This document shows positions 1 to 8,973 of a DNA stretch of 55,941 bases, one piece after another; the first letter of the stretch is position 1, and the number at the start of each line of letters is the position of its first letter. Source of the stretch: DATHGT01 sp035317605 (GTDB lineage Bacteria > Methylomirabilota > Methylomirabilia > Rokubacteriales > CSP1-6). The notes beneath the pieces are model-generated. The model saw only the letters and a program-made list of their open reading frames with translations. It ran no database searches and had not been told where the DNA came from. The stretch is taken from the NCBI GenBank assembly GCA_035317605.1, contig DATHGT010000152.1:1-55941 (forward strand), in the 5' to 3' direction. The translations under genes were made by a program, and so were the position numbers.

Positions 1-300
1 GGCTTCGAACGCCAGTGCGACGCCGTGCAAACGCACGACGCGCTCGACCGGGTGGGGGCGATCCGCTGTCCCACGCTGATCAGCGTCGCCGACCAGGACA
101 TCCTCGTTCCGCCGCGCTTCTCCCGCGCGCTGGCCGAGCGCATGTCAGGGGCGACGTTCCGTCTGATCGAAGGGGCCGGCCACGGCTACTTCTGGGAGCG
201 CCCCGACGCCTTCAACCAGATGTGCCTGGACTTCCTCAGTTTGGGGGGCCATTTCGAGGCCCCCCATCCGGTCAATCCCAGAAATACGCGCGGGGGTTGA
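1..300 (+). CDS. alpha/beta hydrolase, C-terminal fragment (5' end outside window)
   Basis: The frame is open from base 1, so only the last ~99 codons are visible. The fragment carries the two late catalytic-triad landmarks of the alpha/beta-hydrolase fold: an Asp in the segment ADQDILVP after a beta strand, and a His in GAGHGYFWE followed by a terminal helix. The nucleophile elbow (GxSxG) would lie upstream of the window. The substrate cannot be told; aryl esterases, haloperoxidase-like and MenH/BioH-like enzymes share this tail. The last ~20 codons are supplied by a GC-rich hairpin, and the natural fold probably ends near FLS, so the extension GGHFEAPHPVNP looks acquired. The 3' end overlaps the convergent M23 peptidase gene by 29 bases. 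Confidence 0.72.
   Translation, partial: GFERQCDAVQTHDALDRVGAIRCPTLISVADQDILVPPRFSRALAERMSGATFRLIEGAGHGYFWERPDAFNQMCLDFLSLGGHFEAPHPVNPRNTRGG
243..265. terminator. perfect GC hairpin at a convergent junction (palindrome family A)
   Basis: GGGGGGCC, a seven-base loop (ATTTCGA) and GGCCCCCC form an 8-bp perfect stem inside the last codons of the hydrolase, just before the convergent peptidase ends. There is no T-tract. Identical arms recur at 8482, 41730 and 49325. It may act as a bidirectional terminator, be a REP-like element, or both. Confidence 0.5.
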
Positions 301-1156
301 CCGGGCGGTTCTTGACGAGGATTTCGTAGTGCAGGTGCGGGCCGGAGGAGCGGCCCGTGTTGCCGGTGAGGCCGAGCTGGGCGCCGCGCGCGACCGTGTC
401 ACCCGCGGTGACCATGATCTTCGACAGGTGACCGTAGATCGTTCGCAGATCTCCGCCGTGATCGATCGTCACGCTGAGCCCGTACTCGGCGTGAGATCCC
501 GCGAACGTAACCGTGCCCCCCGCCGGGGCATGCACCGGCGTCCCTCGTTCGGCCCCGATGTCGAGGCCCCCGTGGAACTCGCTGCCCTTCCCTCCGGGCG
601 ATCGCCGTCCGCCGAACTCGGAGTTGACCGCGCCGCGCACCGGCCACCGCGACGGCAGCGAGGCCAGCGCCTTGCCCGCGCGAGAGATCAGCCGCTCCAA
701 GGCGCGAAGATTTTCCCCCTCCTCGCGCACGACGTTGGCGAGACGATCGACCTCCTCGGCGGGAGTGACGCGCCCCTTGGAGGGCTCGGGCGACGTGGCG
801 CTGGGGCCGCCGATGCCCGCGCGGCGTGCCTTCGGGGCGGCCTCCGGTCCGAACGGCTCCCAGATGCGCGCGTGGAGATCACGCCAGCTGGCGACCTCCG
901 TCTGCACCTCCGCCATCCGTCCCTTCAGGCCCGAAATGGTGGCGCGCTGGGCCTCGATCACACGGAGCAGGCCACCGACTTCGCGGCTCCCGGCGCGGCT
1001 CATCCACCAATCGGCCGCGACCGCGGCGAGGCCGGCGCCGAGCAGGAGGAATCCCGCGAGGATGACGATCGGCAGCCCGCGGGGGAAGCTGAATCGCACG
1101 ATCCGGGCACCGTCGCCACGCACGAGGACCAGGCTGAAGCGGTTACCACGATTCAA
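272..1156 (-). CDS. membrane-anchored M23 (LytM/NlpD-type) peptidase
   Basis: A 294-residue envelope protein. A basic N-terminus is followed by one membrane segment (about residues 31-50), then a periplasmic stretch with coiled-coil character (about 60-150) and a C-terminal peptidase M23 domain (about 175-290). The zinc-site landmarks are present: HGGLDIG near the domain start and GPHLHYE near its end, with YGHLS between. A complete site suggests real peptidoglycan endopeptidase activity rather than an EnvC/NlpD-type activator. The start is a TTG at 1156, chosen as the start that keeps the basic N-terminus before the membrane segment. A TTGACA-17-TAGAAA promoter lies upstream. It is transcribed divergently from alaC and looks monocistronic. 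Confidence 0.85.
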   Translation of the reverse strand: MNRGNRFSLVLVRGDGARIVRFSFPRGLPIVILAGFLLLGAGLAAVAADWWMSRAGSREVGGLLRVIEAQRATISGLKGRMAEVQTEVASWRDLHARIWEPFGPEAAPKARRAGIGGPSATSPEPSKGRVTPAEEVDRLANVVREEGENLRALERLISRAGKALASLPSRWPVRGAVNSEFGGRRSPGGKGSEFHGGLDIGAERGTPVHAPAGGTVTFAGSHAEYGLSVTIDHGGDLRTIYGHLSKIMVTAGDTVARGAQLGLTGNTGRSSGPHLHYEILVKNRPVNPRAYFWD

Positions 1157-1199
1157 ACGGAGGGGGCCTCCGAGGTCGGGATGGCTGCCTGGTGCGCCG

Positions 1200-1228
1200 T
1201 TTCTAGCATCGGGTCAGGGGGGTGTCAA
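1200..1228 (-). promoter_or_regulatory. sigma-70-type promoter of the M23 peptidase
   Basis: On the minus strand TTGACA (1228-1223) and TAGAAA (1205-1200) are separated by 17 bases. The predicted start of transcription, near 1193, leaves a leader of about 37 bases before the TTG start. Bases 1232-1290 between this and the alaC promoter hold several CGGCCG-type palindromic repeats. Confidence 0.6.
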
Positions 1229-1307
1229 CCCAGATCCGGCCGCGCCCGGGCGGCCGCTCCGGCCGCACTCCGGCGGCCGCTCGGCCGCTGCGTAACCCCG
1301 CGTTTTA

Positions 1308-1337
1308 TTGACACCCCGCGAACGGGCACAGTATGAT
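1308..1337 (+). promoter_or_regulatory. sigma-70-type promoter of alaC
   Basis: TTGACA at 1308-1313 and TATGAT at 1332-1337 are 18 bases apart in a locally AT-richer patch. Transcription would start near 1344, just before the purine-rich ribosome-binding site GGAGAGGAG (1347-1355) of alaC. Confidence 0.7.
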
Positions 1338-1358
1338 CCTCGGATCGGAGAGGAGCCC

Positions 1359-2528
1359 ATGGACGAGTTCTATCGGATCAAGCGACTACCACCGTACGTC
1401 TTCGCCATCGTCAACGATCTGAAGTCCAAGGCGCGCGCCCGCGGCGAGGACATCATCGATCTCGGCATGGGCAACCCCGACATGCCCACGCCCAAGCACA
1501 TCGTGGCCAAGCTCGTGGAGGCCGCCCAGAATCCCAAGAACCACCGCTATTCCGCGTCGCGCGGCATCACCCGGCTCCGGGTGGCCATGGCCAAGTGGTA
1601 CAAGGACCGCTACGACGTCCACCTCGATCCCGACGCCGAGGTGATCGCCACCATCGGAGCCAAGGAAGGGATGGCCCATCTCGCGCTGGCCGTGCTCCAG
1701 CCCGGCGACGGCGTGCTCGTGCCCAACCCGACCTACCCGATCCACGCGTACTCGGTGGTCATCGCCGACGGCGACCTGCGCTCGGTGCCGCTGACTCCGG
1801 ACGGCGATTTCTTCGCGCGACTCCAGGAAACGGCCAGGCTCGCGTGGCCGAAGGCGCGGCTCCTGATCCTATCCTTCCCGCACAACCCCACCACGATGTG
1901 CGTGGATCGCGACTTCTGGGTGAAGGTCGTCGACTTCGCCCGCGAGCACCGGATGATGGTCGTCCACGACTTCGCCTACGCGGACTTCACCTACGACGGC
2001 TACCGGCCGCCCTCGTTCCTCGAAGTGCCCGGGGCCAAGGACGTCGGCGTCGAGATCTTCTCGACCTCGAAGTCCTACAACATGCCGGGATGGCGGCTCG
2101 GGTTCGTGTGCGGCAACGCCCGGATGATCCACGCCCTGGCCCGCATCAAGTCGTACCTCGACTACGGCGCCTTCCAGCCCATCCAGATCGCCGGCATCAT
2201 CGCGCTCGAGAGCGATCCCGCGATCGTGCGGGACATCGTCGAGGTCCACCGAAAGCGCCGCGACGTCCTCGTCGACGGCCTGAACAAGATCGGGTGGTCG
2301 GTCGCCAAGCCCAAGGGCACGATGTTCGTCTGGGCGCCCATCCCCGAGACCTATCGCGCGATGGGCTCGCTGGAATTCTCCAAGCTGCTGATCCAGGAGG
2401 CCGGCGTCGCGGTGTCGCCCGGCATCGGCTTCGGCGAGTACGGCGAGGGCTACGTGCGCTTCGCGCTGGTCGAGAACGAGCAGCGCATCCGCCAGGCGCT
2501 CAGAGGGCTCCGGCAGCTCAGCGCCTGA
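1359..2528 (+). CDS. alaC: AlaC-type alanine/glutamate-pyruvate aminotransferase
   Basis: A 389-residue fold-type I PLP aminotransferase. It follows the AlaC pattern closely: the N-terminal RLPPYVF segment, DLGMGNPDMPTP, the SASRGI motif, an FPHNPT segment with the Asn that contacts PLP, and the Schiff-base Lys in STSKSYNMPGWR. AlaC makes alanine from pyruvate and glutamate; the same subgroup includes LL-diaminopimelate aminotransferase-like enzymes, so some substrate overlap cannot be excluded. A dedicated dapL lies at 8974, which favours the alanine assignment. The ATG at 1359 has a strong ribosome-binding site; an earlier in-frame codon at 1308 lies upstream of the predicted transcription start. 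Homoserine dehydrogenase follows 21 bases downstream, probably in the same transcript. Confidence 0.85.
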   Translation: MDEFYRIKRLPPYVFAIVNDLKSKARARGEDIIDLGMGNPDMPTPKHIVAKLVEAAQNPKNHRYSASRGITRLRVAMAKWYKDRYDVHLDPDAEVIATIGAKEGMAHLALAVLQPGDGVLVPNPTYPIHAYSVVIADGDLRSVPLTPDGDFFARLQETARLAWPKARLLILSFPHNPTTMCVDRDFWVKVVDFAREHRMMVVHDFAYADFTYDGYRPPSFLEVPGAKDVGVEIFSTSKSYNMPGWRLGFVCGNARMIHALARIKSYLDYGAFQPIQIAGIIALESDPAIVRDIVEVHRKRRDVLVDGLNKIGWSVAKPKGTMFVWAPIPETYRAMGSLEFSKLLIQEAGVAVSPGIGFGEYGEGYVRFALVENEQRIRQALRGLRQLSA

Positions 2529-2549
2529 GCTGGTCGCCTCTCTTTCATC

Positions 2550-3845
<1,296 letters not shown>

Positions 3846-3847
3846 CG

Positions 3848-4834
3848 TTGAGTCGAGTGAAGGCGCTGGTCGGGGTGGCGATCAGCGTGGCGCTGCTCGG
3901 GTATCTGGTGTGGTCGGTGGACGTGAGGGATCTGGGGGAGCAGCTCGCGCGGACCCGGTGGGAGTGGGTGGTCGTGGCCAGCGTGCTGGGGCCGGTGTGC
4001 GTGTGGGCGCGGGGGCGGCGCTGGTGGTATCTCTTTCCGCCGCACTCGGAGCCGCCGGCGCTCGTGCCCGCGACGATGATCGGCTACATGGTCAACAACA
4101 TCCTGCCGCTGCGGGCCGGCGAGTTCGTCCGGGTCTACGTCGTCGCCCGCCGGTGGGGCCACGGCTTCTGGACGGCGCTGGCCACGCTGATCGTCGAGCG
4201 CGTGCTCGACAGCCTCGTCATCGTCCTCGTGATGGTGGTGCTGGTGCTGCACATCACCGTCCCGCGCCCGCTCGAGATCGGCGCCGCGGTGCTGCTCGGG
4301 GTCGACCTGGTCGCGGTCAGCGTCCTGTGCTTCCTCGCCATCGCGCCCGAGCGGGCGCGCGGCCTGATCGAGCGCCTCACCCGCCGTCGGCCGTCGCTCC
4401 AGCGTCGCGTGGTCGGGATCCTCGAGACGTTCGTGCGCGGGCTCGAGGGCGTGCGCACGCGGGCCCATCTCGGCCCGCTGGCCGCGTGGACCGTCCTCAT
4501 CTGGGGCCTTCCCGCCGTCATCACCTGGTCCATGTTTCGTGCCCTCGACCTGGACGTGCCCTGGATCGCGGCGTGGGTGGTGCTGGCGTTCGTCGGTCTC
4601 GGCGTGGCGATCCCGTCGGCGCCCGGGTACATCGGCGTCTTCCACGCCGCCGCCACGATCGCGCTGACGATCTTCGGCGTGCCCGCCACCGCCGCGTTCG
4701 GCTACGCCCTGCTCTTCCACGCCACCCAGATCCTGCCCATCACGGCCGTCGGCTGGATCTACTTGCTCCGGGAGCACGTCAGTCTCACCGAGGCGACGCG
4801 GCGGGAGGCGTCGGCCAGCGAGCTTTTGAGCTAG
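3848..4834 (+). CDS. YbhN/UPF0104-family integral membrane protein (flippase-like)
   Basis: About 328 residues with roughly seven to eight predicted membrane segments and the features of the lysylphosphatidylglycerol synthase transmembrane-region family (AglD/YbhN): an early segment with NNILPLRAGEFVR and a late PSAPGYIGVFHAA segment. Members are thought to move lipids or lipid-linked intermediates across membranes; the substrate here is unknown. The likely start is the TTG at 3848, three bases after the hom stop; a GTG at 3857 is the alternative. It is wedged between hom and lysC, with no obvious functional link to amino acid synthesis. Confidence 0.8.
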   Translation: MSRVKALVGVAISVALLGYLVWSVDVRDLGEQLARTRWEWVVVASVLGPVCVWARGRRWWYLFPPHSEPPALVPATMIGYMVNNILPLRAGEFVRVYVVARRWGHGFWTALATLIVERVLDSLVIVLVMVVLVLHITVPRPLEIGAAVLLGVDLVAVSVLCFLAIAPERARGLIERLTRRRPSLQRRVVGILETFVRGLEGVRTRAHLGPLAAWTVLIWGLPAVITWSMFRALDLDVPWIAAWVVLAFVGLGVAIPSAPGYIGVFHAAATIALTIFGVPATAAFGYALLFHATQILPITAVGWIYLLREHVSLTEATRREASASELLS

Positions 4835-4846
4835 GATTCGGACGCG

Positions 4847-6070
4847 ATGTCTCTGATCGTGCAAAAGTACGGGGGATCGTCGGTCGCCGACGCGGAGAAG
4901 ATTCGCAACGTCGCGCGGCGGGTGGCCGAGAGCGCGTCGGGCCATCAGCTCGTGGTCGTGGTGTCCGCGATGGGCCGGACCACCGACGGACTCGTGAGCC
5001 TCGCCCACGAGATCACCCCGACGCCCGAGCCGCGTGAGCTGGACGTGCTGCTGGCCACCGGCGAGCAGGTCACGATCGCGCTGCTCGCGATGGCGCTGCA
5101 CGCGCTCGGGCGACCCGCGCGCTCGTTCACGGGCGTGCAGGCGGGCCTGTGGACGGATGCCGCCCACACCGCGGCGCGTCTCACGCGCATGGAGACCGAC
5201 CGAGTCCGCCAGGCGCTCGACGCCGGCGAGATCGCCATCGTGGCCGGCTTTCAGGGGCGCTCGGAGCGCGACGAGATCACCACGCTCGGCCGCGGCGGCT
5301 CGGACCTCACCGCCGTCGCGCTGGCCGCGGCGCTCAAGGCCGACACGTGCGAGATCTACACCGACGTGGACGGCGTCTACACCGCCGACCCCAACATCGT
5401 CCCCGACGCCCGCAAGCTGGCGCGGATCGCTTACGACGAGATGCTGGAGATGGCGAGCCTGGGGGCCAAGGTGCTGCAGTCGCGCTCGGTGGAGTTCGCC
5501 AAGAAGTACGGGGTGCCCGTCCACGTCCGCTCCACCTTCAAGCCGGACGCGGGCACGCTGGTGACCAGGGAGGAGCAGGGCATGGAAGACGCTGTCGTGA
5601 CCGGCGTCACCCACGACCGCGGCCAGGCGAAGATCTCGATCCTGCGCGTGCCCGATCGTCCGGGCATCGCGGCCAAGGTGTTCGGGGCGATCGCCGAGCG
5701 GAACATCGTGGTCGACATGATCGTCCAGAACATCAGCCGCGACGGCTACACGGACATGTCGTTCACGGTGCCGCGGGGCGATCACGCCCGCGCCGTGGCC
5801 GCCCTCGAGGACGTGGCGCGCGCGGTCGGCGCCCAGGGCGTCGTGCACGACGAACGAGTGGCGAAGGTCTCCATCGTCGGCGTCGGCATGCGCAGCCACT
5901 CCGGCGTGGCCTCGCGGATGTTCGGCGTGCTCGCCGGGGAAGGCGTCAACATCCAGATGATCTCGACCTCGGAGATCGCGATCTCGTGCGTGATCGAGGA
6001 CAAGTACACCGAGCTGGCCGTCCGTGCGCTCCACGACGTCTTCGAGGTCGGCCGGGCGCCGGCATCCTGA
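4847..6070 (+). CDS. lysC: aspartate kinase
   Basis: A 407-residue monofunctional aspartokinase catalysing the first step of the aspartate pathway. The amino-acid-kinase domain (1-250) shows KYGGSSVAD at the start, GRGGSDLTAV and the nucleotide-site segment TDVDGVYTADPNI. Two C-terminal ACT units follow (about 265-405; RVPDRPGIAAKVF and SHSGVASRMFGVL), the arrangement of lysine- and/or threonine-inhibited class enzymes. There may be an internal start at ATG 5582 (MEDAVVTGV), as in Bacillus-type alpha/beta aspartokinases, but no good ribosome-binding site supports it. It follows the YbhN gene by 12 bases. Confidence 0.95.
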   Translation: MSLIVQKYGGSSVADAEKIRNVARRVAESASGHQLVVVVSAMGRTTDGLVSLAHEITPTPEPRELDVLLATGEQVTIALLAMALHALGRPARSFTGVQAGLWTDAAHTAARLTRMETDRVRQALDAGEIAIVAGFQGRSERDEITTLGRGGSDLTAVALAAALKADTCEIYTDVDGVYTADPNIVPDARKLARIAYDEMLEMASLGAKVLQSRSVEFAKKYGVPVHVRSTFKPDAGTLVTREEQGMEDAVVTGVTHDRGQAKISILRVPDRPGIAAKVFGAIAERNIVVDMIVQNISRDGYTDMSFTVPRGDHARAVAALEDVARAVGAQGVVHDERVAKVSIVGVGMRSHSGVASRMFGVLAGEGVNIQMISTSEIAISCVIEDKYTELAVRALHDVFEVGRAPAS

Positions 6071-6133
6071 CCTCGCCGGCGTATCGAATCTTCCACTCTA
6101 GCCAGGGTCACGAGCGCGTGACATCGTCGCGGC

Positions 6134-6622
6134 ATGGGACTCTACACGCGACCGCAGCTCGTGCTCGTGCTGTCGCTGCTGGTGGCGGCGGGGGCTGGAC
6201 TCGGCGTCGTCCACTGGCGGGCGGCCCATCCCCAGCTCGTGGAGCGTCTGGAGGGCCTCGACCGTGAAATCGCGGCGAACGGGGAAGGCCGCGCCGAAGA
6301 CCGCGAGGTAGCTCGGTCCACCGAGCCCACCGGGCCGCGCCCGAGTCCACGCGGTGATTCGGAGTCGCGCCCGGGGCGCTCGCGCACTCCGAAGCGTCAG
6401 GCACCTCCGCTCGATCCGGCCGGGGCGCCGGTCGATCTCAATCGCGCCACGCTGGCCGACCTGATGCGTCTGCCCGGCGTCGGTCCGGTGCTCGCCCGGC
6501 GCATTCTCGAGACGCGCGAGACTGCGGGACGCTTCGGCGCGGTGGACGATCTCGTCGGCGTCCGGGGCGTCGGTCGGGCCAAGCTCGAGCGGCTGCGACC
6601 GTTCATCGGCGTCCTGGAATGA
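6134..6622 (+). CDS. comEA: ComEA-like helix-hairpin-helix DNA-binding protein
   Basis: 162 residues. An N-terminal membrane anchor (about residues 8-28) is followed by a low-complexity, charged linker (about 45-95) and a C-terminal tandem helix-hairpin-helix domain. That domain begins VDLNRATLADLMRLPGVGP and continues with a second hairpin around LVGVRGVGRAKL. ComEA-type proteins hold incoming DNA on the outer face of the inner membrane during natural transformation. comEC follows 18 bases downstream, so the two form the DNA-uptake unit. No pilus or other competence genes are in view. Confidence 0.82.
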   Translation: MGLYTRPQLVLVLSLLVAAGAGLGVVHWRAAHPQLVERLEGLDREIAANGEGRAEDREVARSTEPTGPRPSPRGDSESRPGRSRTPKRQAPPLDPAGAPVDLNRATLADLMRLPGVGPVLARRILETRETAGRFGAVDDLVGVRGVGRAKLERLRPFIGVLE

Positions 6623-6640
6623 GCCGGGAGCCTGGCCGTC

Positions 6641-8959
6641 GTGTGGCTCCGCATGCCCCTGCTCCCTTTGGCCCTGGCGTTCTGCGCGGGAATCGCCGTG
6701 GCCGGCCGGATCCCTCTCGTGTCGCTCTGGATCGTCTCGCTCGTGATGCTCGCGTTCGCCGCGCTGACGCTCGCTCTCGGTCGAACGATCATCGCGACCG
6801 GGCTCCTCCTCCTCGCGGTCGTCGCGGTGGGGGCCTTGCGAGCGGCGTCAGTGCCGTTGGCCGCCGATCACGTCGCGCACCTGACGTTGCCGCGCTCGGT
6901 CACGCTGATCGGGCGCGTCGACGCCGAGCCGATCCTCTTCGCGGCGAATCGCCGCCGTGTCGACGTCGCGGTCGAGAGCGTCGACGAGACGCGGCGCTCG
7001 GGGCGGCTGTTCGTCACCCTCTACGGCGAAGGGCCGGCGCTCGGCGAGGGACAGCGCGTGCGTCTCGAGGCACGGCTGCACCGCGCCTCGGGGTTCAGAA
7101 ACCCCGGAGGCTTCGACCACAGCCGGTATCTCGAGCGTCAGGGCGTGCTGGTGACCGGCTCCGCGCGCGCCGACCGCCTGATCGTGCTGGACGATCCCGG
7201 CCCGAGCTGGAACGTCAGGCTCCGGCGCGGGGCGCGAGAGGCCATCGAGCGGGCCTTGCCGCCGGCCTCGGCGGCGCTCCTCGCGGGCCTCTTGCTCGGC
7301 GAGCGGACCGCGCTGCCGCCCGAGGTCGACACCGCGTTCCGCCGCGCCGGCGTCTATCACCTGCTCGCGGTGTCGGGCTTCAACGTGGCCCTCATCGCCG
7401 GCGCGACCTTCGCGCTGCTCAACCTCGTCCGCTTTCCGCACCGGGCGGCCGCCGCCATCGCGATCGTCGTGGTCGCGGCGTTCGCGGCGGTGGTCGGGCC
7501 TCAAGCCTCCGTCCTGCGCGCGGCCATCATGGCCACGCTCGTGCTCGGCGCCCTCCTGGTGGAGCGCGAGGCGTCGGTGCTGAACGCGCTCGCGCTCTCG
7601 GCGATCGTGATCCTGGCCCTGCGTCCCGCCGATCTCCACGACCCGGGCTTTCAACTCTCGTTCGCGGCCACGATCGGCATCGTGGTGGCTCCGCTCGCTC
7701 GCGGGCTCGTCGCCGGCGCGGTCGGCGTGAGCCTCGCCGCCGAGCTGGCCGTGCTGCCCGTGACGCTCACCCACTTCAACCAGCTCTCGGTCATCGGTCC
7801 GCTGGCCAACCTGTTCGCGGTCCCGCTGGCCGGCGTGGCCACGATCGTGGGACTCGCCGGCGTCGCCGCGTCGTGGCTGACCGCGGCCGCGGGCGACGTG
7901 CTCCTCAACGCCACCTGGCCCGTCCTCATCGTGATGCGCGTGCTGGTGGCGATCGCCGCCGCGCCGGCGTGGTCGCTCGTCCACCTGCCCGCGCCGAGCT
8001 GGCCGGCGATCGCTGCCTACGTGACGGCGCTGCTCCTCGCTCTCACGTGGTGGCGGCTTCGAGGCACGCGACCGCGGGCGGCGCGCTACGCCGGCGCGCT
8101 CGCGCTGCCCGCGCTCGTCCTCGCCCTCGCCATCGGCGCCTGGCCCGTCGTCCGTCCTCCGGACGGGCGGCTGCGGGTGATCGTGCTCGACGTGGGCCAG
8201 GGTGACGCGATCGTGATCGAGACGCCGGAAGGACCGACGCTGCTCGTCGACGCGGGCGGCGGCGGCGCCTTCCGCCTGGACGTGGGAGAGCGCGTGGTGG
8301 CGCCGATGCTCTGGAACCGCGGCACGCTTCGTCTGGGCGCCGTCGTGACCACGCACGACGATCAAGACCACGCGGGCGGAATGCGGGCGGTCCGGGCGCT
8401 GTTCAGGATCGGGGAGACGTGGAGCGCCGAGACGCTGCGGGCCGAACCGCGCGTGATCGGCGGCGTCCGATTGACCGGAATGGGGGGCCTAGCCGCGGGC
8501 CCCCCAAGCCCCCCCGACGCTCGCTCCTCGAAATTGTCCGCGGCGTCCCGCAGCCGCAACGACGACGCCCTCGTTCTGCGCATCGACCACGGCCTGGTTT
8601 CGTTCCTGCTCGCCTCCGACATCACCGCGGCCACGGAAGCCCGGCTCCTGGCCGCCGGAATTCCGCTGAGAGCCACCGTGCTCAAGGTGGCGCATCACGG
8701 CTCGCGCGGCTCGAGCACGATCGAGTTCCTCCGCGCCGTGAACCCACGGGTCGCCGTGATCTCGGTCGGCGCTCGCAATCCCTACGGACATCCGGCCGCG
8801 GAAACGCTGGCACGTCTCGACGCCGTCGACGCCGCCGTCTACCGGACCGATCGCGACGGCGCGGTCATCCTGGAATCCGACGGCCGCACGCTCACGGTCA
8901 CCGCGTGGGCGACGAGCCGGACCGCGCCCTACTGCCTTGACCCGGAAACTGTTTGCTGA
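6641..8959 (+). CDS. comEC: ComEC/Rec2 DNA-uptake channel protein
   Basis: 772 residues in the usual order: an N-terminal hydrophobic pair of helices, an OB-like soluble domain (about 60-200), a multi-helix Competence domain (about 205-500, with HLLAVSGFNVALIAG), and a C-terminal metallo-beta-lactamase-type domain (about 515-765). The last shows LDVGQGDAIVIETP, TTHDDQDHAGG and VAHHGSRGSS. It is the inner-membrane channel for single-stranded DNA, and the nuclease-like domain may degrade the other strand. The GTG at 6641 has GGGAG ten bases upstream. A GC-rich palindrome of a dispersed family is embedded in frame at 8480-8507, adding GMGGLAAGPPSPP in a variable loop before the NDDALVLR strand. 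Confidence 0.93.
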   Translation: MWLRMPLLPLALAFCAGIAVAGRIPLVSLWIVSLVMLAFAALTLALGRTIIATGLLLLAVVAVGALRAASVPLAADHVAHLTLPRSVTLIGRVDAEPILFAANRRRVDVAVESVDETRRSGRLFVTLYGEGPALGEGQRVRLEARLHRASGFRNPGGFDHSRYLERQGVLVTGSARADRLIVLDDPGPSWNVRLRRGAREAIERALPPASAALLAGLLLGERTALPPEVDTAFRRAGVYHLLAVSGFNVALIAGATFALLNLVRFPHRAAAAIAIVVVAAFAAVVGPQASVLRAAIMATLVLGALLVEREASVLNALALSAIVILALRPADLHDPGFQLSFAATIGIVVAPLARGLVAGAVGVSLAAELAVLPVTLTHFNQLSVIGPLANLFAVPLAGVATIVGLAGVAASWLTAAAGDVLLNATWPVLIVMRVLVAIAAAPAWSLVHLPAPSWPAIAAYVTALLLALTWWRLRGTRPRAARYAGALALPALVLALAIGAWPVVRPPDGRLRVIVLDVGQGDAIVIETPEGPTLLVDAGGGGAFRLDVGERVVAPMLWNRGTLRLGAVVTTHDDQDHAGGMRAVRALFRIGETWSAETLRAEPRVIGGVRLTGMGGLAAGPPSPPDARSSKLSAASRSRNDDALVLRIDHGLVSFLLASDITAATEARLLAAGIPLRATVLKVAHHGSRGSSTIEFLRAVNPRVAVISVGARNPYGHPAAETLARLDAVDAAVYRTDRDGAVILESDGRTLTVTAWATSRTAPYCLDPETVC
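8480..8507. repeat. palindrome family A copy inside comEC
   Basis: Same arms GGGGGGCC/GGCCCCCC and nearly the same loop (TAGCCGCG) as the copies at 41728 and 49323 (loop TAGCCACG). Here it is read in frame as part of ComEC. The following CCCCCCCGACGCTCGCTCCTC also resembles flanks of the composite repeat near 22100. Confidence 0.8.
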
Positions 8960-8965
8960 TGTAGT
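8937..8965 (+). promoter_or_regulatory. sigma-70-type promoter of dapL, predicted leaderless
   Basis: TTGACC (8937-8942), 17 bases, TGTAGT (8960-8965). Transcription would begin near 8972, two bases before the ATG at 8974, and no ribosome-binding site is seen. The promoter lies within the last codons of comEC. Confidence 0.55.
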
Positions 8966-8973
8966 CTCGGTCC

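Noticed and set aside
1232..1300. GGCCGC-rich cluster between M23 and alaC as a regulatory protein-binding array
   Set aside because: The words are frequent in this GC-rich genome and irregularly spaced; no evidence beyond composition.
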